Source: Sweltsa coloradensis (lineage: Eukaryota; Arthropoda; Insecta; Plecoptera; Chloroperlidae). From it: a DNA stretch of 64,000 nucleotides. Under the pieces are notes generated by a model. It saw only the letters and a list, made by a program, of their open reading frames with translations, was not told the DNA's origin and did not search any database. This document shows positions 45,914 through 58,389 of this stretch, one piece after another. The DNA is taken from positions 1 to 64,000 of the forward strand of contig JAMZAV010003070.1 of NCBI GenBank assembly GCA_024449915.1, in the 5' to 3' direction. The stretch's first letter is position 1, and each line of letters starts with the position of its first letter. Position numbers and translations under genes: made by a program.

Positions 45914-47599
45914 GCATGAATTATAAAGTCGCTTCTAAACAACAAACCACTTCTACGATCTCATTTCGTGACACTTTTATCTCTGCCAATATAAGAAGGA
46001 TTGTCCCGATAAGCTATTTATGACAATATCAAACATATTGATCTATTAATCATAATGTATCGTCATAACATCTATCTGTATCCTGTAGTCCTAAATTTAA
46101 ATATCCATTAGGACTGCTATTAGATACGATTTCTAAACTTCATCCACATCTTGATTTTTATACAAAGTAATTATTTCAATTGGGGTGATTATGCATTACA
46201 CATTTTAATTTGAATGTTACATTTATTGTTTTATTCTTGGTTAACTGCCTTTATCACTGTTCAAACGTGTCGGCTAAAGATGATAGAGACATGGATCATA
46301 ATCCAACACTGACCAACTTGTCCTGTCATGGGCAGGTATATTACAATTATCAATTATAAGCTTTAATATACAACTCAACCAAACACCAACCCCCCACACC
46401 CAAATTTTTCACTACTCCAATTACCCATTGACTATCAATTCTGGTAAATTCTTATGCCCATAAACCTGGCAGAGCTTAGATGACTAGCAGCACGCCACAA
46501 CCTACTTGTAGCTGATCTATATCTCTGTCAAATTAGGATGGTTTGCAACAAAGAGTCGTTAGTTAGAATTGGTTGGTCGATCGTTGGTGTATTCACTATT
46601 GTCTGTACATCTGAGAATCTATGCACACCAATCTTTATTAAGAGCAATCACGTGTTCACCCAAAAGATGGTCGACGTTCGCCTAGGCATATTGTTAGCTT
46701 GGCATACATCGTTTTAACCATGTTGGGGTGCTAATGAGGGTTTGACAATAACCTTACCCTGGCCGATCTGGCCCGTCATGGGACTGGTAAAAAAATGCAA
46801 TAAAACTAATCTAACTATATACTTAATTGACGGATTATCGAAAAAGTATACGAAAATAAAATAATCTATTATTGTGTCACGATCTTCAAATCTAGGTTAT
46901 TCCAAAAGTAAATAATTATTAAATTAACACAACCATTATATATATTATACATAGAGAGGATACGGTCGATATTGTTATCAAATTAACGCTTATTTTTAAG
47001 ATATCAATACACGAACAAAATATAAAATTAATTTATTAAATATCTAATTAATTTCATATGGTTAATTTTAACCACTTTTGACTTATGTACAATAATATGA
47101 ATTCTTAAAACTTAACCGATTGTCGTTAAATCTGTCGACTTTACTAATATGATACCGATCATTGCAAAATGTTATGACCCCAAACGAAATTAATTGTCAG
47201 TTTTATCTCAATTAAATATAGAAATTTCACGAAACTTGGTCAACCACTAGTGTATCAAATAAAAACAATACAAGCACAAAGAACGAGAAAAATGATGTCG
47301 GAAAACCTAATTTCTCGTTACTTTCCCGAATCAAGTCAATGCAATAAGTGACAATCAATCAGATATGGCAATATTAACCAGGTCACCAGATGATTCTTGC
47401 ATTCAAGGTTCTCAGTTAAGGAAATAACAAGATTTAAATAAGACTTATGAACGATCTTAAAAAACATTTATGAGTGTTTACCTGCAATTGGTCATAATCT
47501 TGTCTGATCGACCGACGTAGATTAAAATTCCACTTGAAAATTAATTATTGATAGATAGAAAGAAGGCAGTGACATGGATTGATCTGTAATTACATAATT
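45897..47599. other. Displaced lectin B promoter region, then no gene seen
   Basis: 45897-46030 matches 31050-31150 above lectin A (CTTCTAAACAACAAACCACT and TCATTTCGTGACACTTTTAT). The TATA box of gene A is altered here (minus strand TTTATAATT near 45922). The rest is AT-rich with no exon or recognised element. Confidence 0.55.
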
Positions 47600-48088
47600 C
47601 ACTACGTTTATCACAGGCTCTAGTCCGGCTTACACTGGGACGGCCTAGCTCTAGGCCAGCCTACATGGCTTGATAAACGCATGGAGCCGGCCCAGATGGG
47701 AACCGATCTAGACTCGTTTGCCAACGAGTCTAGACCGCTTCGAACGAACTAGTCCAGACTGATAAACACTTCACTGCAACTTGATGAGGAGGATTATGAG
47801 TATCCAGGTGCCGCTCTAGAACAAATCGGGCGAGAATAGATGCGTTCCATGCAAATAAGTCATAAGGCAATATAATATAGCTACAGTTTAATAATTGGTT
47901 TCATTTAATAATTTTGTTTTGGTAAATTTAGTGGTTGAAAACCGACGTTCTAGTAGGTCTAGCAGGCTGTGGCTAGTTCGGCTTGAAATTGGGCTAGAGT
48001 AGGCCGGCTTAGTTTTTTTTATATACACCTCGGACTAGATGAAACCGGCCCAGTGTAAGCCGGACTAGAGCCTGTGGTAAACGTAGTG
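47600..48088. mobile_element. 489-bp element with about 39-bp inverted termini
   Basis: CACTACGTTTATCACAGGCT...CACTGGG at the left is matched, inverted, at the right with one mismatch. Inside is a perfect inner palindrome TCTAGACTCGTT-TGCC-AACGAGTCTAGA (47707-47734). No ORF. No clear target duplication, so the superfamily is open. Confidence 0.8.
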
Positions 48089-48855
48089 AGTGTACTCCAT
48101 TCTTATCATTTATTCTGTGAATTTGTGTCGTTTTCTATTGTTCTGATACTAGGCCGCATCGCGAACGCTTTTCTTAGTCGCGTTGATGGATGAGATTTGT
48201 TGTAAGTTTTTAATATGCGTGGGATATCTTTACTTTTTCAAGTCCCATTTTAAAATCGTTTTTGTTGAATTAGGATATGTTTTATAAAGTAGTATTTCTT
48301 GCAATGGTTATACCAATTAATAGAATGTAAAATATCTGGAGGCCCGAAGATTTACTTTTTGTACGCATTGTTGGTAATTGTTGTCAAGTTTCTATAGTTC
48401 CTTGTATGGCGGGATAGGGCATGAATTAATCAACGCGTACACACAAATACGCATTTAAAAGTTCTTCCTTTAATATTGTTCTAATTGACAACAGTTACAC
48501 ACGTTATAACGATGATCTAGCGTAAACACAGAACTGCTTATTACATTTCTACTGATACAACACTGGACCAGAACCCACTCCTCGCCGCAGTCCAGAACAC
48601 AACACTACACTGTCTCTCTGTTGTCCCAGCACAGCCTGCTTGCACACCACTCCCGTTTCCGATCGTCTCTTCCACAAGCCCATTTCAGGCGGTCGGCGCT
48701 AGAGGCTGTGGCATCTTTTATCTAACAAGGTTGATGGAGACAACCACGGCCTCCCCTAATAGTTATAGCCAAGGGCTGTGACATTTCCCCCCTCTTAATG
48801 TGAACAACAACATACTTTGCACATAACCACATACATATTTGAACATATTTTGCTC

Positions 48856-49755
48856 TTAAGTCACCCAGTCAGGCAACGGAAACCATGGTTGCAGTTGATC
48901 CGCGTTTGCCCAGCCCACAATTTTCTTAGTAGTGACGTCCTGCAGCTCGAAGGAGTTTGCCGCCAGTTGTTGTGATATACGAAATGCTCCAGACCGACGA
49001 TGTGCCAGGCCCGCTGCTACCCCAGCTGCTGCGTTACTGAGGGTGTGAATGTCCTTCAGAACCACATTTCCTACACGAACGAATGTTGCCGACGAGAATT
49101 GTCGTATTTCTGCTGTTGTAACCTGTAAATTGCGATAATGTTCTCTTTGGCCCACTTCACGGCCTCGTGAAGCTTCGACGTCAACTCCGCCGTTTAGTCG
49201 TGGACGTCGACCTGAGTATGAGTGGTTGCAAGAAGCGCGGGAGTGTCCCGGGGTGGTCGTAGGTCTCTTCCCAAGGCAAGAGATGCTGGCGAAAAGCCGG
49301 TTGGCCTCACTAACTGCTGAACGCATGGCAAAAGCAATTGCTGATAAGTGAAGATCCCAATCTTTGTGTTGATCACAGTAGCTTTTTAATGCTGTCTTCA
49401 GCACACCGCTATGTCGCTCGACGAGCTGACCACAGGGAAGATACGGGACCGTATGTCTGTCTGCTATGTGCAGGTTTGCCATGACCGACTTCCACAGTTT
49501 GGACACAAAGTGTTTGCCATTATCGCTGGATATAGCTTATGGGAAACCATGTCTACAGAAAACCTCTAGGACACGGTCGACCACAACACGTGAAGGAGGA
49601 GTTCTAATGGGATAAAGCTCTGGGAAGCGGGTTAACTTATCGACAATTACTAGGATATGCAAGAATCCCTGCGTGGAACGTGGGAGAGGCCCAATTAGAT
49701 CCACGCTGATTTCTGCCAATGGTTTCAAGGATGGCGAACTGGCCATGAATCCCAA
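48856..49755 (-). pseudogene. Ty3/gypsy integrase core with one in-frame stop
   Basis: One frame on the minus strand: SVDLIGPLPRSTQGFLHILV, IVDKLTRFPELYPIRTPPSR, VFCRHGFP, a TAA (49537-49539), then SSDNGKHFVSKLWKSVMANL and GQLVERHSGVLKTALKSYCD. The catalytic Asp, Asp and Glu are at VDLIGP, SDNG and ERH. Downstream comes KRPTTTPGHS and a C-terminal region with RVGNVVLKDIHTLSN and RIS-QQLAANSFELQDV. One stop separates two otherwise good halves. Confidence 0.85.
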
Positions 49756-50399
49756 AGCTCTTTTGTTTGAACGCTTGTCCGCTGGATGTTTGGACGAGCG
49801 TAAAAAAAGAAAGAACTAATGCCGCTACCCACCAATAGTTTTTTTTTCCTGTTTTTCCCTCGTTTTTTAAAATACCCAAAATAGCCATCAATGGAGGGGC
49901 AGAAAGCCTTCAATATCGTGCACGCCCCAGTTTTTGGGATCCACATAGTGGGATTGCAGTTGAAAAAAACTTTCACAGAACCCCAATTTTAAAGTTGGGT
50001 TTCTCGCGCCATGTCAAAATGTTACAGGATATGGTTTCTTTTGTGGGGGGGGTCCCCAAGGACAACCTTCCTTAGAATGCAAGCTGGGGTTTTTCTTTGT
50101 TCTTCCGCATCATAAAGAGATCTGTCATCACCGTGACCCCAATCCGTCAAAAGCACGCTGGGCTACTGATTTTAAAACTGGTTTTTACTTTTCTCAGAAC
50201 ATCTAGCGGGAAGAGTTCTCTGAGATAGAAGGAGAAGGTATTCATCGCCGTGAAGGGAGAGGACCCCTCGACTTAGGTGTCAGTGGAATTTTGAGTTCCT
50301 CGCTATATGAAGGGTGCGTCCAGCCCTTGCAAACGCAAGACCCACCGATGATCCCGGCTAGATGCCAAGTCTTCGAGAACACCCATGATAGAGACGCTG

Positions 50400-51120
50400 A
50401 CACGAACACATAAAGTGAGACATATCAATTATGGTCAAAATTTTTGCCCCACTGCCCAGATACACCCAAAACACTCCCACTTTGAACTGATACTTTTCTT
50501 CATGCTTTTTAAAGATTTTCTGCTGATAAAGGAGTTTGGACGAATGCGGGGTTTTTTTTCTCCAATGGTCCTCACCTCTTCCTGCAGTAGCACACCCCCA
50601 AAGTCCAACCCCACTGGCTCCGTCTCAAATGAATGGTCGATAGAGATCGGGAATGCAAGAAGCAACGTCCCAAGAGCCCGTTTTAAAAACTCAAAGCCGA
50701 TGATGAGCTGATCCATATCTGGCTGTCCTTTTTTGAACAGGGATGTGAGGGGCTTGGCATCTGTGAAAACCCCGGGATAAAAGAACGATTAAAAACCCCA
50801 ACCAATCCTAGAAGGCCTAAAGGCCCTTGTTTTTCTGGTTGAGGAAAAAGCTGTACGCGAAATTTCTGTGGATTGGGTCTAACTCCTGTTTGCTAATGAC
50901 ATACCAAGAAATCTTTTGACGTTCTAAGATTTGGGAGCTTGTCCGGGTTGATCGTTAGGCCTGTTTCTTTGATTCGTCTAAAGATTTCCTGAAATGGAGC
51001 AGATGTTTTTTTCTGGCGCCCGGGGAGAAATATAGTGTCGTCCTGAAGGCGACACAAAATGGCAGTTTTTAAGCACATCACCCCTGATCGCGGAAAGCGC
51101 AGGCCCTCGCCCCCCAAACG
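50400..51120 (-). pseudogene. Ty3/gypsy RT and RNase H fragments
   Basis: 50893-51117 carries a catalytic-box remnant (CRLQDDTIFLP, where YLDD would stand), EIFRRIKETGLTINPDKL and SKDFLVCH. 50435-50716 carries LDFGGVLLQEEVRTIGEKKP, FISRKSLKSMKKSISS and KWECFGCIWAV, the RNase H start. The frames are disrupted by many indels, often in homopolymers. Confidence 0.75.
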
Positions 51121-51847
51121 GAAATTTGGAGAAATTCAATCATTCCCCTATACAGATAAAATGCGTCTTAATGTCTGCAGGATTCATGGCAATTTGAAAG
51201 AAACCTTGAGACAAATCATTGGGGGAAACCATCTTGCTTTCCCTTTACTGAGCTAACCCCCAGCTGTCCTTGGCATTGGCCATTTTGGAACCGAGTAATT
51301 TATTCGCTGCCTATAGCCCGATAGAAATCTGAATCCTCCAACTTTTTAGCGACCAGGACAGGTGCCTACCCCCAGCGCTTGTTGATGGACTATTAGGTTC
51401 TGCTAAAGTAATCACAAAAGGGTTTTCCATCCTTTCGTTTAGATGATTGATGGGCCCTAAACCGCCTGGACAGGTGGTGCAGAATTTGTGGCAATGGGGG
51501 GGGAGTGATGCGACTTGTGATTCCGGCAGCTTAGAGAAGAGGGATGATTGGTCGTAAAATGCAGAAAGGGATCCTTGATAAACAGCTGGACAAGAAGCAA
51601 AAAGTGGGTGAATGCAAAACAGGGAAAACTAGGTATGGGTGAAAAAGGTGGTAAGACAGCCTGGGGGGGGAAATCAGGACAAATCATCAGGACGTAAAAT
51701 GTGGGTCTTTTTTTGTTTTTGGGAATGGGAGTGGGGGTTGGGATTAGGAATTCCCAGCAGTGATTGCCCCTCCATTTTAACCTCAAACTTGCAGGAAGCC
51801 CCGTCCCAGAAGAATACTCCCCCTTATTTAGGGAAAATACAAAAATG

Positions 51848-52520
51848 TCAGGGATTGTAAACTCGGGGACTACCAATGGGAACGGTGTTTGTTGTTGACA
51901 AACGTGCCCTGAAGCCATCGTGATGTGGTGAAAACCGGGCTCCGGGTTCGAAACCCATTTTTCGTAAACTGCCTATAAACCCCAGGTCCAAAAAGCGAAT
52001 AGCGGACCCTGTGTCCACTAAAGGGCCCAAAGCACTTTTTGCAATAGTACAGTAAAAGGGGTTGGTTCGTCAAACAGATAATTACTTGGTATCCCCACCC
52101 GGGGGTAAAACCTTTGCGCATCTGAAGCCGGTGGGTACGCAAACGCGCAAGTCCGTTTCCCGTTTAGTAGTTAGTTTTTGTTTAGTTTAGTTTAGTTTAG
52201 TTTAGTTTAGTTTTTTGTAAATTAGTTTTGGACAGTTTTTCTTGAAGTGAGATGGGAACCCACGCCAACAAACATTTTCTTTGGTTGAATGCTCACCTGC
52301 GTGTCCTGAATTGTAGTCCCAGAAACCGGTCAGGCGCGACACTCCCCCAGGGCGGGGTGGCGGACCTTGTATGTTTCCGTCGCCACGAATCGTCTGTAAT
52401 GGAGCAAAGGCCGAAGGCTGTAATTTCGAGAACGCACGCCCTTTGGGCGTAGGAAAGTTTTGGGGGCATTTTACGTAAAACTCTCTTTTTTTTCTCGGCC
52501 TCGGGCACAAAACCCCCAAA
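51848..52520 (-). pseudogene. Ty3/gypsy protease and gag zinc knuckle remnants
   Basis: 51848-52030 has LVDTGSAIRFLDLGFI, the retropepsin Asp-Thr-Gly-Ser site, preceded by GPF-type sequence. 52202-52519 has CWRGFPSHFKKNCP, a degraded CCHC knuckle. No continuous gag could be followed above 52.6 kb. Confidence 0.65.
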
Positions 52521-52964
52521 CCTCCCTAAAAAAGTCAAATTTTTTCGGATGTAGGCGGGAGGGGGTTTCCCCCGGGTGCTGCGTCCTTGCCTCCAAATTT
52601 TGCTCGAACCGATCCTTGTATCAATTGGAACTCTTTTTACCAAAAGAGTACAGAATTCTGCCCAAAATAAAAGCCTTTTATGAAAAAGGTTTCCCCCATC
52701 TTACGCGTCGTTTTGTAACGCCACCGGGGAAAAGTGCATGAGTAGCCATCATGTCATACCCGTGCCGCGGGAATACAGCAGCAGTGCCTCATGAACTCGT
52801 GAGGGTGGGGAGGGTCGCCCACACCCTTTTAACCAGGCAATTTACCATATTGGTCCCGGGCCGGGGGCGTACAGTGGTGGGGAGCCAGCACGGTGGGGCA
52901 GTAATTCACCATCACTGTCAAGGGGGACCCGCGGTGGAAAAAGGCGGTGGCGATGGACGACACA

Positions 52965-53185
52965 GTGGGAGAAAGGATTTGTTTTTATCCTGTTTAGAGT
53001 GCAAAGAGAGGGGGATATCGCGGCGCGGTGAAACCCGGCGTCCGGCGGTGGTTGTGTCACGTGTAGCCGGGGCACCCATGGCGAAAACGATTTATCACAT
53101 TCTGTTCAGAATGCGCACCGTGGGATACGCGGCGCGGGTGAACCCGGGGGCACGGGGGTGGTTGTGTTAGTGATAGTGGGGCGGA
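52965..53185. repeat. Two tandem copies of a 112-bp GC-rich unit
   Basis: Copies start near 52965 and 53078 and share CGGCGCGG, GTGAA-CCCGG and GGTGGTTGTGT blocks. This is the most GC-rich part of the window, and a shorter related piece may precede it. It lies in the gag/leader end of the gypsy element and keeps several spurious ORFs open. Confidence 0.6.
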
Positions 53186-53409
53186 AGCTCTAGACTCGGC
53201 CCAACGCGCCCGAGGGCGCGAATATGGCACGGAACCGCGGTTACCATTCAACACCACCTTCTTGGGTCGCACGGAGCACCCCCTTTCACTTGAAAGCGGT
53301 AAATCCCCCATATTCTAATTATGTTATTATAAAATAATGTACAATACCGTCACAAATCTGAGAAATTTCCCCCTACACAAACACGTATTAACGCCCTTTG
53401 GTAAGCCCC

Positions 53410-53568
53410 AAATGGGCGGGATAGGGGCAGAAAATTTAATCAACGCGTACACTAAATACGCTTTAAAAGTTCTTCCTTTAAAATTGTTCTAATTGACAAC
53501 AGTTACACACTTTTTACGATGATCTAGCGTAACACGAAAATGCTAATTACATTTTTTTTGATCAAACA
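53410..53568 (-). repeat. Ty3/gypsy right LTR (partial)
   Basis: Aligns with 48403-48562 throughout, but with frequent one- to three-base indels. The outer end meets HLE A' sequence directly. Confidence 0.75.
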
Positions 53569-54004
53569 TCTTGTTAATTATTATACAGCTAAAAAAACTC
53601 TTTAAAAAACCTTTATTTCTATGAATACTGGGTTTTTTTTCCCCGACTTTTTTTTTAAAAATGCAAAAACCACCATTACCTTAAGTCCATGAAAAATGAA
53701 CATTGTGGCACCACCCGTTTGGTCAAAATGGGCAAAAATATCACGAAAAATTCGATTAAATGGGAAAAAAATCAAAATTCGGTTTTAAAAGAATGTGTTT
53801 TTCGATTTCACAAAAAAACGGGGAAAGTCTAAGTTCGAGATTTTGAAGGTCCCCTCTAATTTTCATCAAGATCGATATGCCGTTTGCCCGATACAGAGCA
53901 AAAAAACAACAGACAGAAAAAAAAACCCCGGCAAATTTGTTTGAGGGTCTGAAAAATTTAAAAGTCTTTGCTTCACTCATCCAAATCAATGTAAAAATTT
54001 TTTA

Positions 54005-54918
54005 CTAGAAAACGCTAAATTTTGCGCGTTGTTGAGCGAGCACCGGAAAATGCAACCCACCCAGACGACATTCCCAAAAGTTACATACCAAAAAGTCTTA
54101 AGGTTTTGACGATTTAGCTGAAAATTTGTAAAATGGAGAAATGGATAAAATCCACCGCCACTAGAGGTCTAGACATCTTTTCTTTGGGAAAAACTTTTAC
54201 TTTGATTTCTTCTAGGGGGCTAATAGTGACCAGAATTTTTGTGCGACTTTTCTTTGCAAGGTAACTTTACTTTTTTTTAAAATGAATTTAAAATCTACAA
54301 TATTATCGGATCAAAAAAAATTTAAACATTTTCGTGACGGACGAACATTCTAAATGATTTTTCTCCCTCAGATTTTTCGCCGTTTTAGTTTTAAAAAAAA
54401 TTTTTTTTAAAATTTAATGTAAATTTTTATAATTTTTTTGAACGTTTTGCCACAAAACAAAGGGCATTCAATCGGAACGAAACTTCGGATGGTCAAAATT
54501 TCAACTGACCCGGGCCCTCCGTTTGAGGCTTCAGACCCAAAAAAAAGCTGTGGCTTTCCTTTTCCCATGGTAAGGACTTTTTAAAATGTAATTTCCATCT
54601 ACATACTTATCGGATCAAAATAAAAATAACTTATTCGTGATCGGAGGGGACATTCAAAATGATTTGGCCCCCCTTCAATTTTGTCGCCGTTTATTTTAAA
54701 AAAAAAAAAATTTCGATTAATTTTAATGAATTTTTTAACTTTTTGAACGTTTTCCCACAAAATTATACAGCAACCCCCTAGGTGGTATGTACATGTGTGA
54801 AAATTTCAGGTCTATCAGAGAAACGGTGCGAACCTGTATCAACAGTAACAGGAAAAAAAAAAAAAAAAAAAACAGACATTGGAGCCAAAGATCAAGTGGA
54901 GACGCTCGTTTCGCTCGT
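54005..54918 (-). mobile_element. Helitron-like element, family B (copy B5, degraded)
   Basis: Left end CTAGAAAACGCTAAATTTTG then CGCGTTGTTGAGCGAGCACC. Right end on the minus strand GAGCGAAACGAGCGTCTCC. It has two core units like B2. Compared with B2 almost every block has small indels, mainly in A/T/C/G runs. Confidence 0.7.
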
Positions 54919-57300
54919 AAACCCGAGGAAAAAAGTGGCATTGTTAGTGAGTAAATTTCCCGGGGTTTTTATTTAAGTTTTTTTGTTGTTTGAAGTTGGA
55001 ATATTGACCTGGCTCCCGCTGGTAAGAACCATCAGGGCGGGGGGAAAAAGTGGGGGGGGTTCTTACTCGGGTCGTCATCGTCTTTGTCTCGTACGTGTTG
55101 TCATCAAGGGGGGGGGGAGAAGTCCCCCAACGACGACTCGAGTTTCAAACAAAAAATCATAATAACAAACAAACAAATGAATCCACCAAAAAATTTTTAA
55201 ATTTAATTACAAATTATCAAAATGTACGTATTTTTAAAAAATAATAAAGATTGCTACATACTTTTTCCCAGAATTGAGTGTCTATTTAGTAGCCTGAGTG
55301 ATACATGGTTTTTTAAAAACACGGTTCAAAGACCAGAAATACCCTTGTCAAAATCATTCACAAATTGGGCCCGTGACCGGGCAACTAACAAAGTGGAGGG
55401 GCGTTCTCATTGGAGTCAATCTCCGGCCCCAAAGGGGAACGATATGACTGAAAAACAATTTAATATGGGTAAAAATAACGATTCTAAAAACAAAACTTTA
55501 GTGGCTGCTATTATAGGCCTCCGGCTAAAAAGGAAAGGATCTTGAGGAATGCTTTAAAATCCATGCTTCGTGTGGTAGTTGTTTTTCTTGGAGATTTTAA
55601 AACTTTTTGTTAGGCTCGATGACTTCTTCAAAAACCCAGTGTTTGAAAAAGAAATATAGATTTGGGTTTTCATGGATATTTTAACAGGGGGCTTGGTTAC
55701 ACAGACAACATGCATTTCACACGCGAGCTTGCTACATTGGACTATGTTTTTAATGATCTTAAAACAGTCATTAAACTTCAGGGAAGGGATTCTTCCTTCG
55801 CACTATACTATTTGATGTCGATCCCCTCCCCACTAGGGTTATGGGCCCCAAGTGAAACATCACGTAAGATACCAAAATAGCAAGAACCAAATTTGGGGGA
55901 TAAGTAAATGATGCCTGCCCGTCGCTCCAGGATCAGTTGCCACGGGCGTTTGATGATTACGTAAAACTTAAGTAACTGGCAGCCGTGTAATCAATAAAAA
56001 ATTTTCCTCATCGCAACCAAAGTAAAGGAATTTTTCCAAAAGGGTACAAACATGATACTAGTATGTCGATTTAAAAAAAAAGAATAATGCGGGGAAGTTG
56101 GGGAAAGAATCTCGGAGTATAAATTTGCGTTCTACTTTTTGAGGATTTGGGGCGTTTTCAAAAGCACTCTCAGGAGGGACTCAACGATCATTTGGGGCCA
56201 AACATTTCATCTAATGTGTCGAAAAACCCCAAAGAGATTTTGGCCCTTATTAATCAAAAAGACGTAAACCCGAAGAATTCCCAAAGGGGAATTCATTGGA
56301 TGGTAAAGTGCAATGGATAATGCTTGCCTGAAATTTTTTCTTTAAATATTTTTATTGCCTTTTTCAACCTTGCAACTGCACCCTTTCCTGTCTCCCTACC
56401 TGAAAAAAAGTGAACGCCTTCTCCCTTTCTTCCTGTCTACAACTCCATCTGATGTTCATTCATTCAACAAGGACTTGGGGGCCTAATCGTGCTCTGGATC
56501 GGACAACATTGGTTTTGTTTTTCTAAATAATGTCGCTGCTTTAATTGTTTCACTAGCGTAATATTTTATTTATTTTTAAGGGAAAACGATTTTGTCTTCT
56601 TGGAAAAACCCAAATGTCATCCCCTTTGTTCAATCGGGGGAAAAAATATTTGGTGAATTGATATCGCCAGTTTCAACTCCCTATTCTTTAAAACACTCTG
56701 CGGGGAAAATATACATCGGCGTCTTTAGCATTTATACTGCCATATCTTTCACCGACCCCATAATTTCTTCCTGGCAACTTTGTCTCAGAATTTGTCATCT
56801 TCCAGCATCTGCAGTTAAAAGCAATCAAACAAAAAAAACTAGATGTCAGTAATTCCCATGTAACTTTGCGAAAATTATGATTCGTAAGTCATGCCTTCTT
56901 TTTTACAAGATATCAAAAAAATTCGGCATTAAATTAAATTTTTTGGGAATACTATTTTTACTTTTTTTTAAAAAAGTAAACAACGTGTTGATAACAATGG
57001 ATCATCGTCTAATCCTTTTTGTACTTTTTTGGTGCCAACAAGGCAGTTTCTTGGGGGCCTTTTTTTCTTACCATGTTCCTCGATGATTAAAAGGTCAATC
57101 CCCAAAGAAATTTTGCAAAGTGTTACTTTTCGCTGACGATTTGAAAATTGATAATTATTTACAATTAATTTTTAATGCCTCCTGTTTAAAAAATCCCCTC
57201 AAGTGTTTTCTAGTATTGTGTGGACTGGGGCCGAAGCCGAAAAAAAAAAAAAAGTAATTAAAAGAAAGGGTCTCGCTCATGAATTGGGGTAAATAAGACA
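54919..57300 (+). mobile_element. LINE remnant (endonuclease and RT), frame-scrambled
   Basis: Plus-strand pieces in order: IECLFSSLSDTWF (a SETW-like box, about 55273-55311), VVVFLGDFK (GDFN box, about 55577-55603), TRELATLDYVFNDL (55720-55760), CQQGSFLGAFF (GVPQGS-LGP box, about 57030-57065) and a FADDLK box near 57135. These are AP endonuclease and RT motifs of a jockey/CR1-type LINE at correct relative distances. No long frame survives. Limits are approximate, and 54919-55220 shows nothing definite. Confidence 0.6.
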
Positions 57301-57783
57301 TGGTTTTTAGTATAAAACCAAAGACTTGGTTTTTGTATCATTGCAGTGATTGTTGTCAATTTTTAAGTTACAAATAAATTAACACCCGTAAAACATATAG
57401 TAAAAAACCCTTTATTCCTAGAAACTAAATAACTTTTTAAAAATTTTTCTTTCAAATGACACTACACACCTACCTTAATGTACATGTCAAAATATATAAA
57501 CGTTTTAGCCCCCCCAAAGGGTTTGGTCAGAATCGGCCCAAAAATCACAAAAATATCGCAAATTAAAAACGGGAAAAAAGGAACGATATTTTGAGATATA
57601 TTTTCTTTGATTGTACCAGAAAAACTTTTCGATCTAAGTTTTGAGATTTTAAAAGGGCCCCCAAAATTTTCATTACGACGCCTATGCCGTTTTTCTAGGT
57701 AGAGAGCAAAAAAAGACAAAAAAAAAAAACCCGTCTAGTTTTTTTGGGGTAAGCGAAATTGAAGTCTTCGCCTTCTCTCATCC
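57301..57783 (-). mobile_element. Helitron-like element, subfamily A' (copy A'7, partial)
   Basis: Right end on the minus strand TTGGATGAGAGAAGGCGAAG, purine tract 57708-57730, then one 178-bp-type unit (ACTACACACCTACCTTAATG and AAGGGTTTGGTCAGAATCGG). The 3' end is not preserved. Confidence 0.6.
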
Positions 57784-58389
57784 AAATAAAATATTCAACT
57801 TCATGAAATTTTCATTTACTATTTGCTTTGTCGTATTGTTCGAAATTGGGATCATAAAAAAACAAAAAATAAAACAAATATATAACCCAATTGGGGACAT
57901 TATTTTAGGAAAAAAGTTCAATATTTAGAGGCAAGGTTTAAAATTGGAATTGGTTGGTATATCCCAAAAGCGTTAACTTATAAACCACCCTAAAAGAGTC
58001 TGCAACAAACCGAAACTTTTATACTTGAACCTACTCAAAAGTTACTGACCTAACGTTTTTTAAAAAATGTTTTAAAACGAGAAAAATTACTAGTGTTGAG
58101 TGCAACAAATTTTTATCCAAATTTTAAAACCCCAAAATTTTTTTAAAAAGATCCATATAAAAATTATTACAATTATATTTTTTTTAACTTTTTATATACA
58201 TAATAACTAATAAACATAAAAACCATTCATAATGATATAGAAAAAAAGAGAAGATCAAAAAAAAGTTTTTATAGTTAAACCCCCCCTTTTTGGAATGACA
58301 GAAAAGGAACCCCTAGCATACCAATAAGATTCAGGGGGGACATAAATTTAAAATTTAGGGTTGGGTTAAAAAAAAAAAACGTTTAAAAC
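57784..58389. other. No gene seen
   Basis: Very A/T-rich with long A and T runs. No exon, RNA gene or element end recognised. It could be the LINE 3' part. Confidence 0.4.

Larger units (their letters stand above)
48403..53568 (-). mobile_element. Ty3/gypsy LTR retrotransposon, decayed
   Basis: About 5.2 kb on the minus strand. Direct terminal repeats at 48403-48562 and about 53410-53568 (GGGATAGGG, TTAATCAACGCGTACAC, AAAAGTTCTTCCTTTAA, AATTGACAACAGTTACACAC). Domains in gypsy order: zinc knuckle, protease (DTGS), RT, RNase H, integrase. The first LTR could extend to 48783, where TGTCACAG follows a purine-rich tract (AAGAGGGGGGAAA on the minus strand). The right LTR lacks this part. TCCT on the left and TCT on the right may be the target duplication. 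Reading frames are badly broken beyond 49.8 kb. Confidence 0.82.
48149..53982 (-). mobile_element. Helitron-like element A'6, split by a Ty3/gypsy element
   Basis: Left piece 48149-48402 has a degraded 3' end (CTAGG, then GCGTTGATGGATGAG) and TTGTTGTCAAGTTTCTATAG. Right piece 53569-53982 resumes with TTGTTAATTATTATA, the 178-bp-type unit, and the 5' end on the minus strand, TGGATGAGTGAAGCAAAG. The intact element A'4 reads through the junction (about 35420-35440, minus strand), which shows that the gypsy insertion came second. Confidence 0.72.

Noticed and set aside
49637..49976. Two overlapping minus-strand ORFs as separate genes
   Set aside because: They are frame-shifted readings of the gypsy region above the integrase core. 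YWW- and FGIHGQ-like pieces suggest the integrase zinc-binding end, but the frames are too broken to annotate.
52751..53170. 139-residue GC-rich plus-strand ORF
   Set aside because: Falls in the 112-bp tandem repeat at the gag/leader end of a minus-strand gypsy element. It has no domain, and its opposite-strand ORFs are equally long.
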